64,000 nt of DNA. Source: Gemmatimonadota bacterium. Lineage in GTDB: Bacteria; Gemmatimonadota; Gemmatimonadetes; Gemmatimonadales; GWC2-71-9. This document shows positions 1 through 8,207 of the stretch, in pieces (position 1 is the first letter of the stretch; each line of letters opens with the position of its first letter). The stretch lies in assembly GCA_025358055.1 (NCBI GenBank), contig JANYKV010000151.1, positions 1-64,000 on the forward strand, in the 5' to 3' direction. Both the position numbers and the translations under genes were made by a program. Below the pieces are notes generated by a model. That model saw only the letters and a list, made by a program, of their open reading frames with translations. It had not been told where the DNA came from and ran no database searches.

Positions 1-460
1 CCGAGGGCTTCTCTACGATGCGAGTCATGTAACCCTCCGCATCGGTGACCACCACCCCGAACCGTTGATAGTCTTCGACTTCCTTGGCCCAGATGATGCC
101 ATCCCCTTTGGCCCGTTGGATGAGCGAGAGGTCGGCCTCGAACACCGTGTCGACAAACACGATAAGGACCGGCTCTCGGATGAACGGGCGCGCCAGATTG
201 ACCGCCCCGGCCGTACCGTCCTGCACGGTCTGTTCAATGTACCGGCAGGGATAGCCATAGCGTCCAGTGGCGTAGGCCTCCACCTGCTCCTTGAGATGAC
301 CGGTGATGAAAATGAGCTCCGTGACATCGAGCCCGCGGAGTCGGTCCATCACCCAGTCCATGACCGGGCGGCCGGCGACCTTGAGCATCGGCTTCGGCAC
401 GAGGTGGGTGTGGGGCCGGAGCCGGGTGCCCTTCCCTGCCAAGGGAATGATGACTTGCAC
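1..460 (-). CDS. Sugar-phosphate nucleotidyltransferase, 3' end cut by window
   Basis: The first 153 residues of a nucleotidyltransferase are visible; the C-terminus lies beyond position 1. The N-terminus VIIPLAGKGTRLRPHT is the nucleotide-binding loop (GxGTRLxP) of the GlmU/RmlA/RfbA family, followed by the sugar-phosphate lysine context LVPKPML and later FVDTVFEADL, the position of the metal-binding aspartate. The start is GTG, chosen because a GGAGGAG ribosome site lies 6-7 bases upstream and the family motif begins directly after it. It follows the small cupin gene by two bases. Such enzymes make NDP-sugars for polysaccharide or glycoprotein synthesis; the sugar cannot be told from this fragment. 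Confidence 0.88.
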   Translation of the reverse strand, partial: MQVIIPLAGKGTRLRPHTHLVPKPMLKVAGRPVMDWVMDRLRGLDVTELIFITGHLKEQVEAYATGRYGYPCRYIEQTVQDGTAGAVNLARPFIREPVLIVFVDTVFEADLSLIQRAKGDGIIWAKEVEDYQRFGVVVTDAEGYMTRIVEKPS

Positions 461-462
461 GA

Positions 463-813
463 TCAGCTCCTCCCGTATCGGTCGTTGATCCGGACCAGGT
501 CGTCGAGCTCCGGCGTGGAGGCCTCCAGCACGTCGCTATCGACGATCGCTTCGATTTGGTGAATCAACTTCGCGGGAATATGCACCGAGTCTCCCGCCTT
601 GAAGGAACGGTCGACCAGCTTGTCCCCCGGTTGGGTGCGCAAGATGAGCTCGCCGCGGAGCACATGCATGGTCTCATCTTTGAAGTTGTGATATTGACAC
701 GACAGCACGTGGCCGGCCTTCACGTGCAGGATTTTGCCGACGTAGCGATCCGTCCGAGCCCAAATGAGTTCATAGCCCCAGGGCTTCTCTACCCGATATG
801 GAACATCGGCCAT
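463..813 (-). CDS. Small cupin, mannose-6-phosphate isomerase type II-like
   Basis: A 116-residue single-domain cupin. PWGYELIWA near the N-terminus and HVLSCQYHNFKDETMHVLRGELIL are typical of the C-terminal cupin of bifunctional mannose-6-phosphate isomerase/GDP-mannose pyrophosphorylase, with the metal-binding histidines in HNFKDETMHV and IPAKLIHQIEAI. The ATG overlaps the stop of the upstream ferredoxin gene as TGATG, which suggests coupled translation. The following gene is a sugar nucleotidyltransferase, so the pair looks like the two halves of a sugar-activation step encoded separately. The substrate is inferred, not shown. Confidence 0.85.
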   Translation of the reverse strand: MADVPYRVEKPWGYELIWARTDRYVGKILHVKAGHVLSCQYHNFKDETMHVLRGELILRTQPGDKLVDRSFKAGDSVHIPAKLIHQIEAIVDSDVLEASTPELDDLVRINDRYGRS

Positions 814-1385
814 CAACCCTCCGCTGCGCGTAGTTCGAATGAAGGAGGCGAGGTAATGCAGGCCCGCACGCACACTCCGCATCCCACGCACCCTTCGCGT
901 TTGAGCACCGGATGCCCCGCACTGTCCATCTCGAGCGCCGTGGGACCAACCGGGCACGCTTCCGCGCACACCGCGCAGGTCGTACCGTGAAATGTCACGC
1001 ACCGCTCGGCCAGGAACTCCAACTGCCCCAAACGGTAGCCCGCCCAGAGGTCGGAAGGAAGGCTGAGAGCCCCGGTTGGACAGGCTCTGGTGCATGGCAT
1101 ATCAGCGCACACGATGCACGGTTGCGTTTGGGGCTCGATATAGGGTGTCCCCGCGGCCAGGCCACCACTCGGTGGCACTTTGAGAATTGCCTGGACGGGA
1201 CAGACCGGCATGCAATCGCCGCACCGAGTACAGGTAGCGAGGAAGGCGACCTCGGTAATCGCGCCGGGGGGGCGGAAATACCGCTGGTGCACCAGCCGCT
1301 CCTCGGTTTGTTCGAGGATGCGACCGAACCAATGCCCCATGCTGTCGCGGAAGAAATCGCGCCGGTCCGTCTCACCAAATCGCAT
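813..1385 (-). CDS. Multi-cluster 4Fe-4S ferredoxin, NapG/MauM-like
   Basis: A 190-residue protein with four cysteine clusters: CTRCGDCMPVCP, CIVCADMPCTRACP, CAVCAEACP and CVGCGVCVRAC. This spacing matches the periplasmic or membrane-associated NapG/MauM ferredoxins that relay electrons to a quinol or nitrate reductase partner. No Tat signal or membrane segment is visible at its N-terminus MRFGETDRRDFFRDSMGHW, although RRDFF resembles a twin-arginine motif without a hydrophobic stretch after it. It starts six bases after the serine hydrolase stop and overlaps the cupin start. No oxidoreductase partner lies nearby, which is odd for this family. Confidence 0.82.
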   Translation of the reverse strand: MRFGETDRRDFFRDSMGHWFGRILEQTEERLVHQRYFRPPGAITEVAFLATCTRCGDCMPVCPVQAILKVPPSGGLAAGTPYIEPQTQPCIVCADMPCTRACPTGALSLPSDLWAGYRLGQLEFLAERCVTFHGTTCAVCAEACPVGPTALEMDSAGHPVLKREGCVGCGVCVRACITSPPSFELRAAEG

Positions 1386-1391
1386 AGGCGG

Positions 1392-2576
1392 TCACGGCGC
1401 AAATAGCGGAAATACGGTCGCGGTCAGTTGCTTCAGAAGCCCGTCGAAAATCACGCCAAAGTCCGGATGACCCGGGCCCTCATCCGGCGGCGCCGAATTG
1501 AATACGGCAATGACGCCGGTTCGCGACTCGGGGTGTATGTAAAAGAAAGAGCGAAAGCCGCGCTGGCTCCCAGTGTGCCCAAAGAATCGGCGGCCGTCCC
1601 GTTTCAACGTAAAGAAGATGAGACCGATGGAGCCCTCCTCTCCGACGGGAAGGACCGGCCGCCACATCTCCTCGAGCGAAGATCGCTTGAGAACAACGAT
1701 CGGCCCTTTGGCACCCGGACCGTTCCCGAGAAGAAACTGGAGGTACCGCTCCATGTCTGGAAGAGGTGCATTGAGGCCACCGTTCGACACCGTGATCCCG
1801 GTGTCGAAATCGAGTCCGTTCGCGACCGCCTTCCCATCCACGACAGTGTAGTTATTGGAGCGGTCTGAGAGCAGATGGTATGGAGTGACGTCGAAATAAC
1901 TCTTGTACATTCCCAGCGGCTTGAGAATGTTCTTGTCGATGTAGACCTCGAAATCGTCTCCGGTCAACTTCTCGATCACCCGTCCCAGAAAAATAATCCC
2001 AGGATTGGAGTAGCTGAATTTCGAGCCGGGTGGAAACAGGATTTCGGTGTAGGGCATCATCGCAACCAATTGCGACCACTCATGGGGCTCGAAGGGCTGC
2101 CAGGGCTTGTCGCCTCCCCACGGCCAGGTCGGGTTGCGGAATCCGGACGAGTGCGACATGAGCTGGCGGATAGTGATGGCTTCCATTTTCCCGAACGGAT
2201 TGTGGACCGCCATGAGTTCGGGCACGTATCTCACGATGGGATCATCGAGCGAGAGGAGGCCTCGATCCCGGAGCTGCATAATCGCAATGCCGGTGAGCGT
2301 CTTGGTAATCGACGCCCAATGGTAGATGGTGTTCGCATCGACTTTCCGGTGCTCCGCCACATCGGCGTCGCCATGGAATTCTCGCGATAAGACCGAATCG
2401 GCGGTGAGAAATACGAGGCTCCCCCCGACCACGCCCTCCCGACCCAGGAGGTCGTGAAAGGTGGTGCGAACCTCGGCCCAAGCGGGTTCGAACCCGGCGG
2501 GCCGCTGCCCAGCCACGGGCGCAATGGCCAGGCAGAGCGACCCGATCACGAAGAGGGGTCTCTGAGGCAGTCGCAT
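1392..2576 (-). CDS. Secreted serine hydrolase, beta-lactamase/penicillin-binding fold
   Basis: A 394-residue member of the beta-lactamase-related serine hydrolase family (PF00144, class C-like). SITK within HWASITKTLTG is the SxxK nucleophile motif, YSN in KFSYSNPG is the YxN motif, and HTG in FFGHTGSQRG takes the KTG position. A signal peptide MRLPQRPLFVIGSLCLAIAP ending near VAGQ directs export. I chose the ATG at 2576 over an upstream in-frame ATG because GAGAGGA precedes it and the signal peptide begins there. Substrates of such proteins range from peptides to esters and cannot be assigned here. It lies in the S9 peptidase operon. Confidence 0.9.
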   Translation of the reverse strand: MRLPQRPLFVIGSLCLAIAPVAGQRPAGFEPAWAEVRTTFHDLLGREGVVGGSLVFLTADSVLSREFHGDADVAEHRKVDANTIYHWASITKTLTGIAIMQLRDRGLLSLDDPIVRYVPELMAVHNPFGKMEAITIRQLMSHSSGFRNPTWPWGGDKPWQPFEPHEWSQLVAMMPYTEILFPPGSKFSYSNPGIIFLGRVIEKLTGDDFEVYIDKNILKPLGMYKSYFDVTPYHLLSDRSNNYTVVDGKAVANGLDFDTGITVSNGGLNAPLPDMERYLQFLLGNGPGAKGPIVVLKRSSLEEMWRPVLPVGEEGSIGLIFFTLKRDGRRFFGHTGSQRGFRSFFYIHPESRTGVIAVFNSAPPDEGPGHPDFGVIFDGLLKQLTATVFPLFAP

Positions 2577-2616
2577 CACCCGCGTCCTCTCGCCGACGAC
2601 GTGGAACGGTTTGTCC

Positions 2617-3408
2617 TCATAGCAATGAACGGATCCATCCGCCATCGACCGCGATCGAGCTACCGGTGATGTAACTGGCGCGTTCGGACACCAAGAAAGC
2701 CGCAAGCGCCGCGAACTCACGAGGGTCACCGATGCGCCGCATGGGGATTTGCATCTCCCAGCGTGCTTTGGCCTCTTCTGGGCTGATGGAATCGCGTTTC
2801 GCAACCGCCTCGGCCAATTCTTCCACCCGCTCGGTGAGCGTGTAGCCCGGCAAAATGTTATTCACCGTGATGCCGAGAGTTGCCACCTCGTTCGCGAGAG
2901 TACGGGCAAATCCGGTGACCGCAGCGCGGATGCTATTGGATAGAATCAGGTGTTCGACCGGCTGTTTGACTGCGATGGAGGTGATGTTGAGAATGCGCCC
3001 CCACCGACGTTCTTTCATCCCCGGCAGAACCCCTCGAGTAAACTCCAAGACGCTGTTGAGAAGCAACTTCGTCGCGTCCTCCCACTGCTCCGGGGTGGTT
3101 GCTTCGAAAGGGCCCGACGGCGGCCCTCCCGAGTTGGTGACCAGAATGTCGATGGAACCAACCGCCTTCCGGCCTTCCTCAATAACGCGCGTTGCTTCTC
3201 CGCGCACGGAGACGTCGGCTGCAATCGCGTGGACCGGCACGCCATATCGTGAACGGAGGCCGGAGGCGACCTCGCGCAACGTGTCGGCCCCGCGAGCGCA
3301 CAGGATGAGTGAGGCGCCCTCCGCCGCCAACTCCTCGGCGACCGCACGCCCCAACCCTTTGCTCGATGCGGCTACCAACGCCACTTTGGCTTTAAGTCCA
3401 AGATCCAT
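2617..3408 (-). CDS. SDR-family oxidoreductase lacking the usual Tyr/Lys pair
   Basis: A 263-residue short-chain dehydrogenase/reductase. The cofactor loop is AASSKGLG rather than TGxxxGxG, LVTNSGGPPSGPF replaces NNAG, and the C-terminus SSIAVDGGW is typical of FabG-like proteins. At the catalytic site the expected YxxxK reads SNSIR, so tyrosine and lysine are both absent while the serine of NITSIAV remains. This matches the known beta-ketoacyl-reductase-like SDR subgroup described as having imperfect cofactor and catalytic motifs. It starts three bases after the preceding cupin stop. The reaction is unknown; catalysis by a different mechanism or a binding role are both possible. Confidence 0.87.
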   Translation of the reverse strand: MDLGLKAKVALVAASSKGLGRAVAEELAAEGASLILCARGADTLREVASGLRSRYGVPVHAIAADVSVRGEATRVIEEGRKAVGSIDILVTNSGGPPSGPFEATTPEQWEDATKLLLNSVLEFTRGVLPGMKERRWGRILNITSIAVKQPVEHLILSNSIRAAVTGFARTLANEVATLGITVNNILPGYTLTERVEELAEAVAKRDSISPEEAKARWEMQIPMRRIGDPREFAALAAFLVSERASYITGSSIAVDGGWIRSLL

Positions 3409-3411
3409 GGG

Positions 3412-3786
3412 TCACTTCTGTCGGAGGTAGTTATCGGTCTTGGCCAACCAATCCGCGCGCGGCGGGCAAAAAATATCGACGTCGATGCAGTCCTCGAGCG
3501 CCTCCGCTTGGTGCGGCACGTTGCTCGGGATGACCAGCACCTCTCCGGCACGCACATCGACCGTTTCTTCGAGATTCTCACCGATCCAGAAGCGCAGCGA
3601 TCCCGACAGGATATAGGCGAGTTGTTCGTTCTCATGTGAGTGCTTTGGAACGACACAGCCCTTGTCGAGAAAGATCTGGGCGATCATCATCCGGTCGCCG
3701 GTGACGATGCGGCGCGTGAGCTTATCGTTCAAGCGCTCTTTCGGCATGTCGTCCCAGCGGTATCGTTGGGCCTTGGTCAATGACAT
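3412..3786 (-). CDS. Cupin-domain protein
   Basis: A 124-residue cupin. VVPKHSHENEQLAYILSGSLRF holds the metal-binding H-x-H-x(3)-E segment and PSNVPHQAEAL the second histidine motif. The family includes small dioxygenases, isomerases and sensors, and the sequence does not point to one of them. ATG at 3786 is preceded by CGGAG, and the longer open frame upstream overlaps the S9 peptidase coding sequence, so it was not used. The gene sits between the S9 peptidase and the SDR gene, almost touching the latter, and is likely cotranscribed. Confidence 0.82.
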   Translation of the reverse strand: MSLTKAQRYRWDDMPKERLNDKLTRRIVTGDRMMIAQIFLDKGCVVPKHSHENEQLAYILSGSLRFWIGENLEETVDVRAGEVLVIPSNVPHQAEALEDCIDVDIFCPPRADWLAKTDNYLRQK

Positions 3787-3844
3787 CGAAACTCCGTTGC
3801 AGTGTGTGAGTTGTCCGGCTTCAGCGTGTCGCTCCTCACGGGTC

Positions 3845-6016
3845 CTACTTGAGCCAGTGTTCGAACCACTGCCGCAATCGCCCCAGCCGATCCACCAGCA
3901 ACCACGGCTCGCCGCTGCGCGAGAGCTCATGGGTCGAGCGGGGATAGCGCACGAACTCGACCGGCACGCCACGCTTCTGGAGCGCCATGAACCACTGCTC
4001 GGCATCCGGTATCGGCGCGCGGTAGTCTTCCTCGGACTGCACCAGGAGGGTCGGGGTCCGAACCCGGCTCACATGATGCATCGGGGAAAGGCTGTCATAG
4101 ATCGCCGGATTCTCCCAGGGTTTGCCGTAGAATTCGAATTCCGTGAGACCCTGTGCATCCGACCCTCCATACCATGACCACCAGTTACTGATCATTCGGT
4201 CGGATTGGGCCGCTTTGAACCGGTTCGTCTTGGTGGTAATCCAGGCGGTCATGAACCCACCATAGGATCCGCCGGCAACTCCCAAGCGAGCGGAATCAAC
4301 GCCCGGGCGCTGGACCGCTTGGTCCACCGCTTTCATCAGATCCTCGTAGTCCTCGGCGCCCCATCGGCCCCGCGTCGCATATGTGAAGTCCGCACCATAC
4401 CCACTCGACCCTCTGGGGTTTGTGAACAGGACCCACATCCCGGCGGCCGCGAGGTTCTGAAATTCGTCGAACCAGTTTTCGCCGTACGCCGCGTGGGGAC
4501 CCCCGTGAATATAGAGCACCAGGGGGTACTTCTTCCCCGCAACATAGCCAAAAGGCCTCATCAGCCACGCTTCGATCTCGAGGTTGCCAACGGACCGATA
4601 GGTAAAGCGTTCGGCGTCCGACCAGGCGATTTCGCTATTCACCTTGTCGTTGAAATGAGACACCTGGCGCTCGCCCGAGCCGTCCGCGCTGGCAACGAAG
4701 AGTTCCGTCGGCTGAGTGAGGCTGGTGACGACGAACGCCAGTTTCCGTCCCTCGGCGTCCGCGGTGGTCCCGCCGAGGCGACGACGCCCCCCGACGATTT
4801 CCCGAATGTCGCGAGAGCGCGGGTCGAGGGCAAAGATTGCAGTCCGGCCGCCGACGGCGGCCGCGAACAGAATTTGTCCCGAGGGCTGCCAGGTGTACCA
4901 CTCCGGCTCATAGGTCCAAGACCCAAGCAAGTTGATCGGCTTCGCCCCGTCCGCCGACACCGAAAACAATCGGGCGGACGAGGTACGCGTCAGCCGTGCG
5001 ATGAAGGTGAGCGCGGAGCCATCCGGCGACCATTCCAGGTTGGTTTCGTCTCCGGCCTGGGAGGTGAGGCGACGGGGCTCCCCGCCCGCGCTGGAGAGGA
5101 CAAAGATGTCGGACTCGTTGCGTGGGGTCTCGTCCCGCTTTGCGTCGTAGGGCAACCGCGCCAACGAGTCTCGTTCGGCCTGGACGACCGAATCCGGGCG
5201 AAGCGCCGGGTCAGCGGTGAAAGCGATCCACCCTCCATCGGGCGACACGGCGACCTGAGCGTGGGAGTACCGAGTGTCCGTCAGCTGCTTCTTGCTCCCC
5301 CCATCCAAAGCGCGGAGCCAAAGCTGCCGAGCTTTCCAGCTCCGTTGAACTCGGGGGCCGGGCAGATACCCCTGGTCGTTGGACTTGTATGTCATTTCCG
5401 TAATGTGGCGTCCGTCGAACCGCGCCGGATCGAGGGGTCGGGTGATGGCGTTGAGTGGGGGTCGAGCCATCGGGACCATCTTGTCATATGGCCCCTTGGA
5501 CAGACTATCGACGGTCGCCGACTCCATGGTGTCCGACCATACGACGACCCGGCTCTTCCGCGCATACGACCCGACCGGCAAACTGTCCACCTCCATCGCT
5601 TCGCCACTCGGCTTGTCCATCCGAAGGGCCCACGTTTTCCCCTTGCTCCCAGGCCGTGCGGAGGTGAAGAGGAGGAGGTTGCCATCCGGCGACCATCGCG
5701 GGCTGGAACTCTCAAGACTCGGCGACGTAAAACGCATCGGCTCCCCGCCATCCGTCGCTGCCACCCAGATCTCGGAATGCCGCTTGTTCTCCGCCTCACG
5801 GACAGTCGTCACCGTCATCGCCACCCACCGACCGTCGGGAGACAGCGCCGCCCCGCTTACCGTCGTGAGGTGATACCAATCGCTCAGGGCGAAGGCACGG
5901 CCCAGCTGCGCGTTCGCCAGCCGCGGCAAACCCAGAATAATGGTCGCTAGGAATCCGATTGCGGAACACCGGCGGAAAACATCGCGGGGCCACAACGAAA
6001 GGACGAACGTAGGCAT
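3845..6016 (-). CDS. Secreted S9-family peptidase (prolyl oligopeptidase/acylaminoacyl peptidase type)
   Basis: A 723-residue exported serine peptidase. The N-terminus has a signal peptide ending LPRLANAQ. Residues about 50-440 form the WD40-like beta-propeller with repeated SPDGxxW/L units. The C-terminal alpha/beta-hydrolase domain carries the nucleophile GGSYGGFMTAW, the acid in QSEEDYRAPIPDAEQ and the histidine in RSTHELS. These enzymes cleave short peptides or N-acylated residues, here in the periplasm or outside the cell. It begins eight bases after a decayed M1 peptidase reading frame and leads the downstream operon. A 581-aa open frame on the opposite strand is a codon-bias shadow. 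Confidence 0.95.
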   Translation of the reverse strand: MPTFVLSLWPRDVFRRCSAIGFLATIILGLPRLANAQLGRAFALSDWYHLTTVSGAALSPDGRWVAMTVTTVREAENKRHSEIWVAATDGGEPMRFTSPSLESSSPRWSPDGNLLLFTSARPGSKGKTWALRMDKPSGEAMEVDSLPVGSYARKSRVVVWSDTMESATVDSLSKGPYDKMVPMARPPLNAITRPLDPARFDGRHITEMTYKSNDQGYLPGPRVQRSWKARQLWLRALDGGSKKQLTDTRYSHAQVAVSPDGGWIAFTADPALRPDSVVQAERDSLARLPYDAKRDETPRNESDIFVLSSAGGEPRRLTSQAGDETNLEWSPDGSALTFIARLTRTSSARLFSVSADGAKPINLLGSWTYEPEWYTWQPSGQILFAAAVGGRTAIFALDPRSRDIREIVGGRRRLGGTTADAEGRKLAFVVTSLTQPTELFVASADGSGERQVSHFNDKVNSEIAWSDAERFTYRSVGNLEIEAWLMRPFGYVAGKKYPLVLYIHGGPHAAYGENWFDEFQNLAAAGMWVLFTNPRGSSGYGADFTYATRGRWGAEDYEDLMKAVDQAVQRPGVDSARLGVAGGSYGGFMTAWITTKTNRFKAAQSDRMISNWWSWYGGSDAQGLTEFEFYGKPWENPAIYDSLSPMHHVSRVRTPTLLVQSEEDYRAPIPDAEQWFMALQKRGVPVEFVRYPRSTHELSRSGEPWLLVDRLGRLRQWFEHWLK

Positions 6017-6024
6017 GATAAGTC

Positions 6025-6413
6025 CTAAAAGGATGGAGAAACGCTAATCACGGACTTGCAGCCTGGGGAGACAGGTGTGGCTGCTTGCCCCTGGATCCGC
6101 ACCCGGCCCACATGATTGAAGTCGTAGTCCGGATCTTTGAGGTCGTTGAAACGGTGCCGGCGCTCCGCATTGTCTACCGCCGCCCGGCGCGAGCCAGGAC
6201 GGAATGCGTGAGGTACAGATGAAGCGCAAACTGCCCGAGGGGGTCCTGTGAGTTATTTCGATGGACCACACGCTCCACACCACTCAGCATGCTGCTGGGT
6301 TCGTCTAAGGATGCGGTGATGACGTACGCTACCCTCTGCTGCCGGTACCCCGGCTCGGAGGGCGGCGCGGTTTGAACGGCAGCGAGAATCGTGAGCATGA
6401 CGCTCGGGTGCAT
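6025..6413 (-). pseudogene. N-terminal remnant of an M1-type metallopeptidase, frameshifted
   Basis: Reading from ATG at 6413 gives a signal-like start (LTILAAVQTAPP), then YRQQRVAYVITASLDEPSSM, GVERVVHRNNSQDPLGQ and FALHLYLT, which is the start of the M1 gluzincin N-terminal domain. The frame then runs to a stop at about 6174. The next frame continues the same protein without a gap: AFRPGSRRAAVDNAER, RFNDLKDPDYDFNHVG and VRIQGQAATPVSPG, to TAG at 6025. Joining HLYL to AFRPGS restores the usual HLYLNAFRPGS and needs one base re-inserted in CTCACGCA. The catalytic domain (HExxH) is absent. This is a truncated, frameshifted relic next to an intact S9 peptidase gene. Confidence 0.8.
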
Positions 6414-6575
6414 CCTGATCTCGGTCGAGGTAAGGAAAGGGGGTGCGCGACACCAGAGCGAAACTTACTGGAATCTTGGGCGTCCGGCACCAGCACCGGC
6501 AACCGGTTCGATGGAGGGAAACGGCGCGGGCCCATCCCGAAGGATGGGCCCGCGGGAATCAACCCGTCCCCCGGT
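6414..6575. other. Short intergenic stretch between atpH and the M1 remnant
   Basis: No gene is seen. It contains the hairpin at 6525-6554 and weak leader sequence of the decayed peptidase gene. Confidence 0.6.
6525..6554 (-). terminator. Strong hairpin after the Fo-ATPase genes
   Basis: A perfect 13-bp stem (CGCGGGCCCATCC with its complement) closed by a CGAA loop lies 21 bases beyond the atpH stop. On the minus strand it is followed by CGTTTCCCTCC, only a weak U-tract, so it may be a terminator or an mRNA 3'-end stabiliser. Confidence 0.7.
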
Positions 6576-7112
6576 TCAACGCGCCAACAGCTGCCACCGA
6601 AGCCGGGCCATCCGGCGGCGCAACGAGCCATCCAAAATCCGGTCTCCAACCCGAACGATTGCCCCGCCCAAAATCTCAGGGTCGACATCGAAACCGGGAA
6701 TGACTTCCTTCCCCATAACTCGGGTCAACGCCCCCGCAATGCTCCCCCGCAAAGATTCGTCCGGCTCGCGGGCGAGGACGACCGAGGCCCGAAGTCGTCT
6801 AAACTTCACGTCCAGTAAACCGATATAGGCCTTCGCCATCTCCGGAAACAACCCTTGCCGGCCCCGCTTTACTACAGCCTGAAGGAAACCGACGAACTCC
6901 GCGGGTGCCCCCGGAAGGGCGTGCCGCAATAACTGGGCTTTTTCCGCCTTGGTAATCCGGGGTGACATGAGCACGGATTGCACGCGCGGTGAGCCTTGCA
7001 CCGCGACGGCGACCGCATCCATCAGGTCGCCGAAGAGCTCAGCCTTGCCACGTCGTTCACCCAGTTCGAACAACGCTTCGGCGTAATTCAATGCAATGGA
7101 TTCGGCTCTCAA
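6576..7112 (-). CDS. atpH: F1Fo ATP synthase delta subunit
   Basis: A 178-residue delta (OSCP) subunit, which links the top of F1 to the peripheral stalk. The N-terminal helical domain IALNYAEALFELGERRG and the C-terminal segment DPEILGGAIVRVGDRILDGSLRRRMARL match the family, including the near-invariant GG and the basic tail. The length is normal. Its ATG overlaps the atpF stop as ATGA, so translation is probably coupled. It is the last gene of the Fo cluster, and no atpA follows. In many bacteria atpA, atpG, atpD and atpC come next, so here the catalytic genes must lie elsewhere. Confidence 0.95.
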   Translation of the reverse strand: MRAESIALNYAEALFELGERRGKAELFGDLMDAVAVAVQGSPRVQSVLMSPRITKAEKAQLLRHALPGAPAEFVGFLQAVVKRGRQGLFPEMAKAYIGLLDVKFRRLRASVVLAREPDESLRGSIAGALTRVMGKEVIPGFDVDPEILGGAIVRVGDRILDGSLRRRMARLRWQLLAR

Positions 7113-7657
7113 TGCGACGTCTCGACTGATCGCAGGTAGTCTTCCACGATCTGACGGTCTTGTGCCGTGTCAAGACGCGTGCTGAGGAGTTTGCCGGCGG
7201 CCGCGAGAGAGAGATCGACGGTGTGCTTGCGGAGATCCGCGATGGCCTTCTCGCGTTCCGCGGCGATTTCCTTTCGGGCGCGCTCAAGCAACGCGTCTTG
7301 CTCTGCCTTCACGCGTTCCATTACGGACGAATGCTCCTTCTCGGCCGCCGCACGGGCTTCAACGAGAAGAGTTTGCGCGAACGCCCTTGCTTCAGAAGTC
7401 GCCTTTTGTTGCGATTCCAGCGCGGCTCGCGCATCCGTATTCATCTTTTCCGCTTCCGCCAGCTGCCGCGCGATCTTCTGTTCCCGCTCTTCCATCGATT
7501 TGATCAGCCGAGGAAACGCGAATTTCCAGAGGAGAAACAGGAGCGTGCCAAAAACGAGCCAGGTCCAGAAAATCAGCCCGAACTCAACCGTGAATGGGCT
7601 TGCTGGCGCACCTTCTCCGCCTTCGGGTACGCGGAGCGCGAACCACGCGATGGTCAT
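7109..7657 (-). CDS. atpF: F1Fo ATP synthase subunit b
   Basis: A 182-residue peripheral-stalk subunit. An N-terminal membrane segment (FGLIFWTWLVFGTLLFLLWKFAFP) is followed by a long charged coiled coil rich in Glu, Arg and Ala through about residue 160. Length and layout match subunit b, and its position between the c and delta subunit genes supports the call. A single b gene is present, with no b' paralogue beside it. Start: ATG, with atpE ending ten bases upstream. Confidence 0.95.
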   Translation of the reverse strand: MTIAWFALRVPEGGEGAPASPFTVEFGLIFWTWLVFGTLLFLLWKFAFPRLIKSMEEREQKIARQLAEAEKMNTDARAALESQQKATSEARAFAQTLLVEARAAAEKEHSSVMERVKAEQDALLERARKEIAAEREKAIADLRKHTVDLSLAAAGKLLSTRLDTAQDRQIVEDYLRSVETSH

Positions 7658-7667
7658 GGTCGGTGGC

Positions 7668-7952
7668 TCATTTAATCAATTTGAACAACAGCGCGAAGAC
7701 GAGGCCGATGATCGTGGTGCCCTCGAGCAAGATCGCGAAAATGAACGGCCGGCTGGCAATTTCCGCTGCCGCTTCCGGCTGACGGGCGACACCCTCGGCG
7801 ACCGCGCCACCGATCCGGCCCATACCGAGACCGAGGCCCAGAATGGACAGGCCGATGCCGATACCGGCACCGAGAAGGGCGTTGGTGTTCCTCGCCACGG
7901 TCGCCGCGTCCGCACCCGTGGCCTGAAAGAACGCGAGCATGCTGTGAATCAT
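7668..7952 (-). CDS. atpE: F1Fo ATP synthase subunit c
   Basis: A 94-residue proteolipid of the rotor ring. Helix 1 carries the glycine-rich GAGIGIGLSILGLGLGMG, the polar loop reads ARQPEA, and helix 2 has the ion-binding carboxylate in AILLEGTTIIGLVF. The residue after the glutamate is glycine rather than Ser or Thr, and there is no matching polar residue in helix 1, so proton rather than sodium coupling is inferred. ATG at 7952 was chosen because GAGGACGG lies just upstream; an in-frame TTG at 7970 would add six residues. Confidence 0.95.
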   Translation of the reverse strand: MIHSMLAFFQATGADAATVARNTNALLGAGIGIGLSILGLGLGMGRIGGAVAEGVARQPEAAAEIASRPFIFAILLEGTTIIGLVFALLFKLIK

Positions 7953-8207
7953 TGGTCCGTCCTCAATCAAAGTGGAGATTGTCGTTGAGTCGCGCTTCCC
8001 GTGGTCGAGACCACCTCTCCGGAGCGGTCTTCCCAGCGGTCACCCGCCTTCGGCCATCGAGGCCAGCGGATTTTCCCGGCCATTCGTCCGGGTACTCGGG
8101 TGTGTCGCGAAGCACTCTCGCCACACCGATGGCGCAACCTACGCGCCGAGACCTCCATCGCGTCTTCATTGCCGCCGTCATCGACCCGCGGGTCGGGCCA
8201 CCGTTGC
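7953..8207. other. Unusual 255-base spacer inside the Fo operon
   Basis: The other genes of this cluster overlap or lie within 10 bases of each other, but atpB and atpE are separated by 255 bases. No convincing gene is seen on either strand. Two short palindromes stand out: GTGGTCGAGACCAC near 8000 and CGACCCGCGGGTCG near 8193. A separate promoter or an mRNA processing site that raises atpE expression is possible. Confidence 0.45.

Noticed and set aside
2475-2505. GGGTTCGAACCCG resembling a tRNA T-arm
   Set aside because: It lies inside the serine hydrolase coding sequence and no cloverleaf can be built around it.
4205-5950. 581-codon open frame on the plus strand opposite the S9 peptidase
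   Set aside because: Arginine/proline/glycine-rich translation with no domain; it mirrors the codon bias of the real minus-strand gene.
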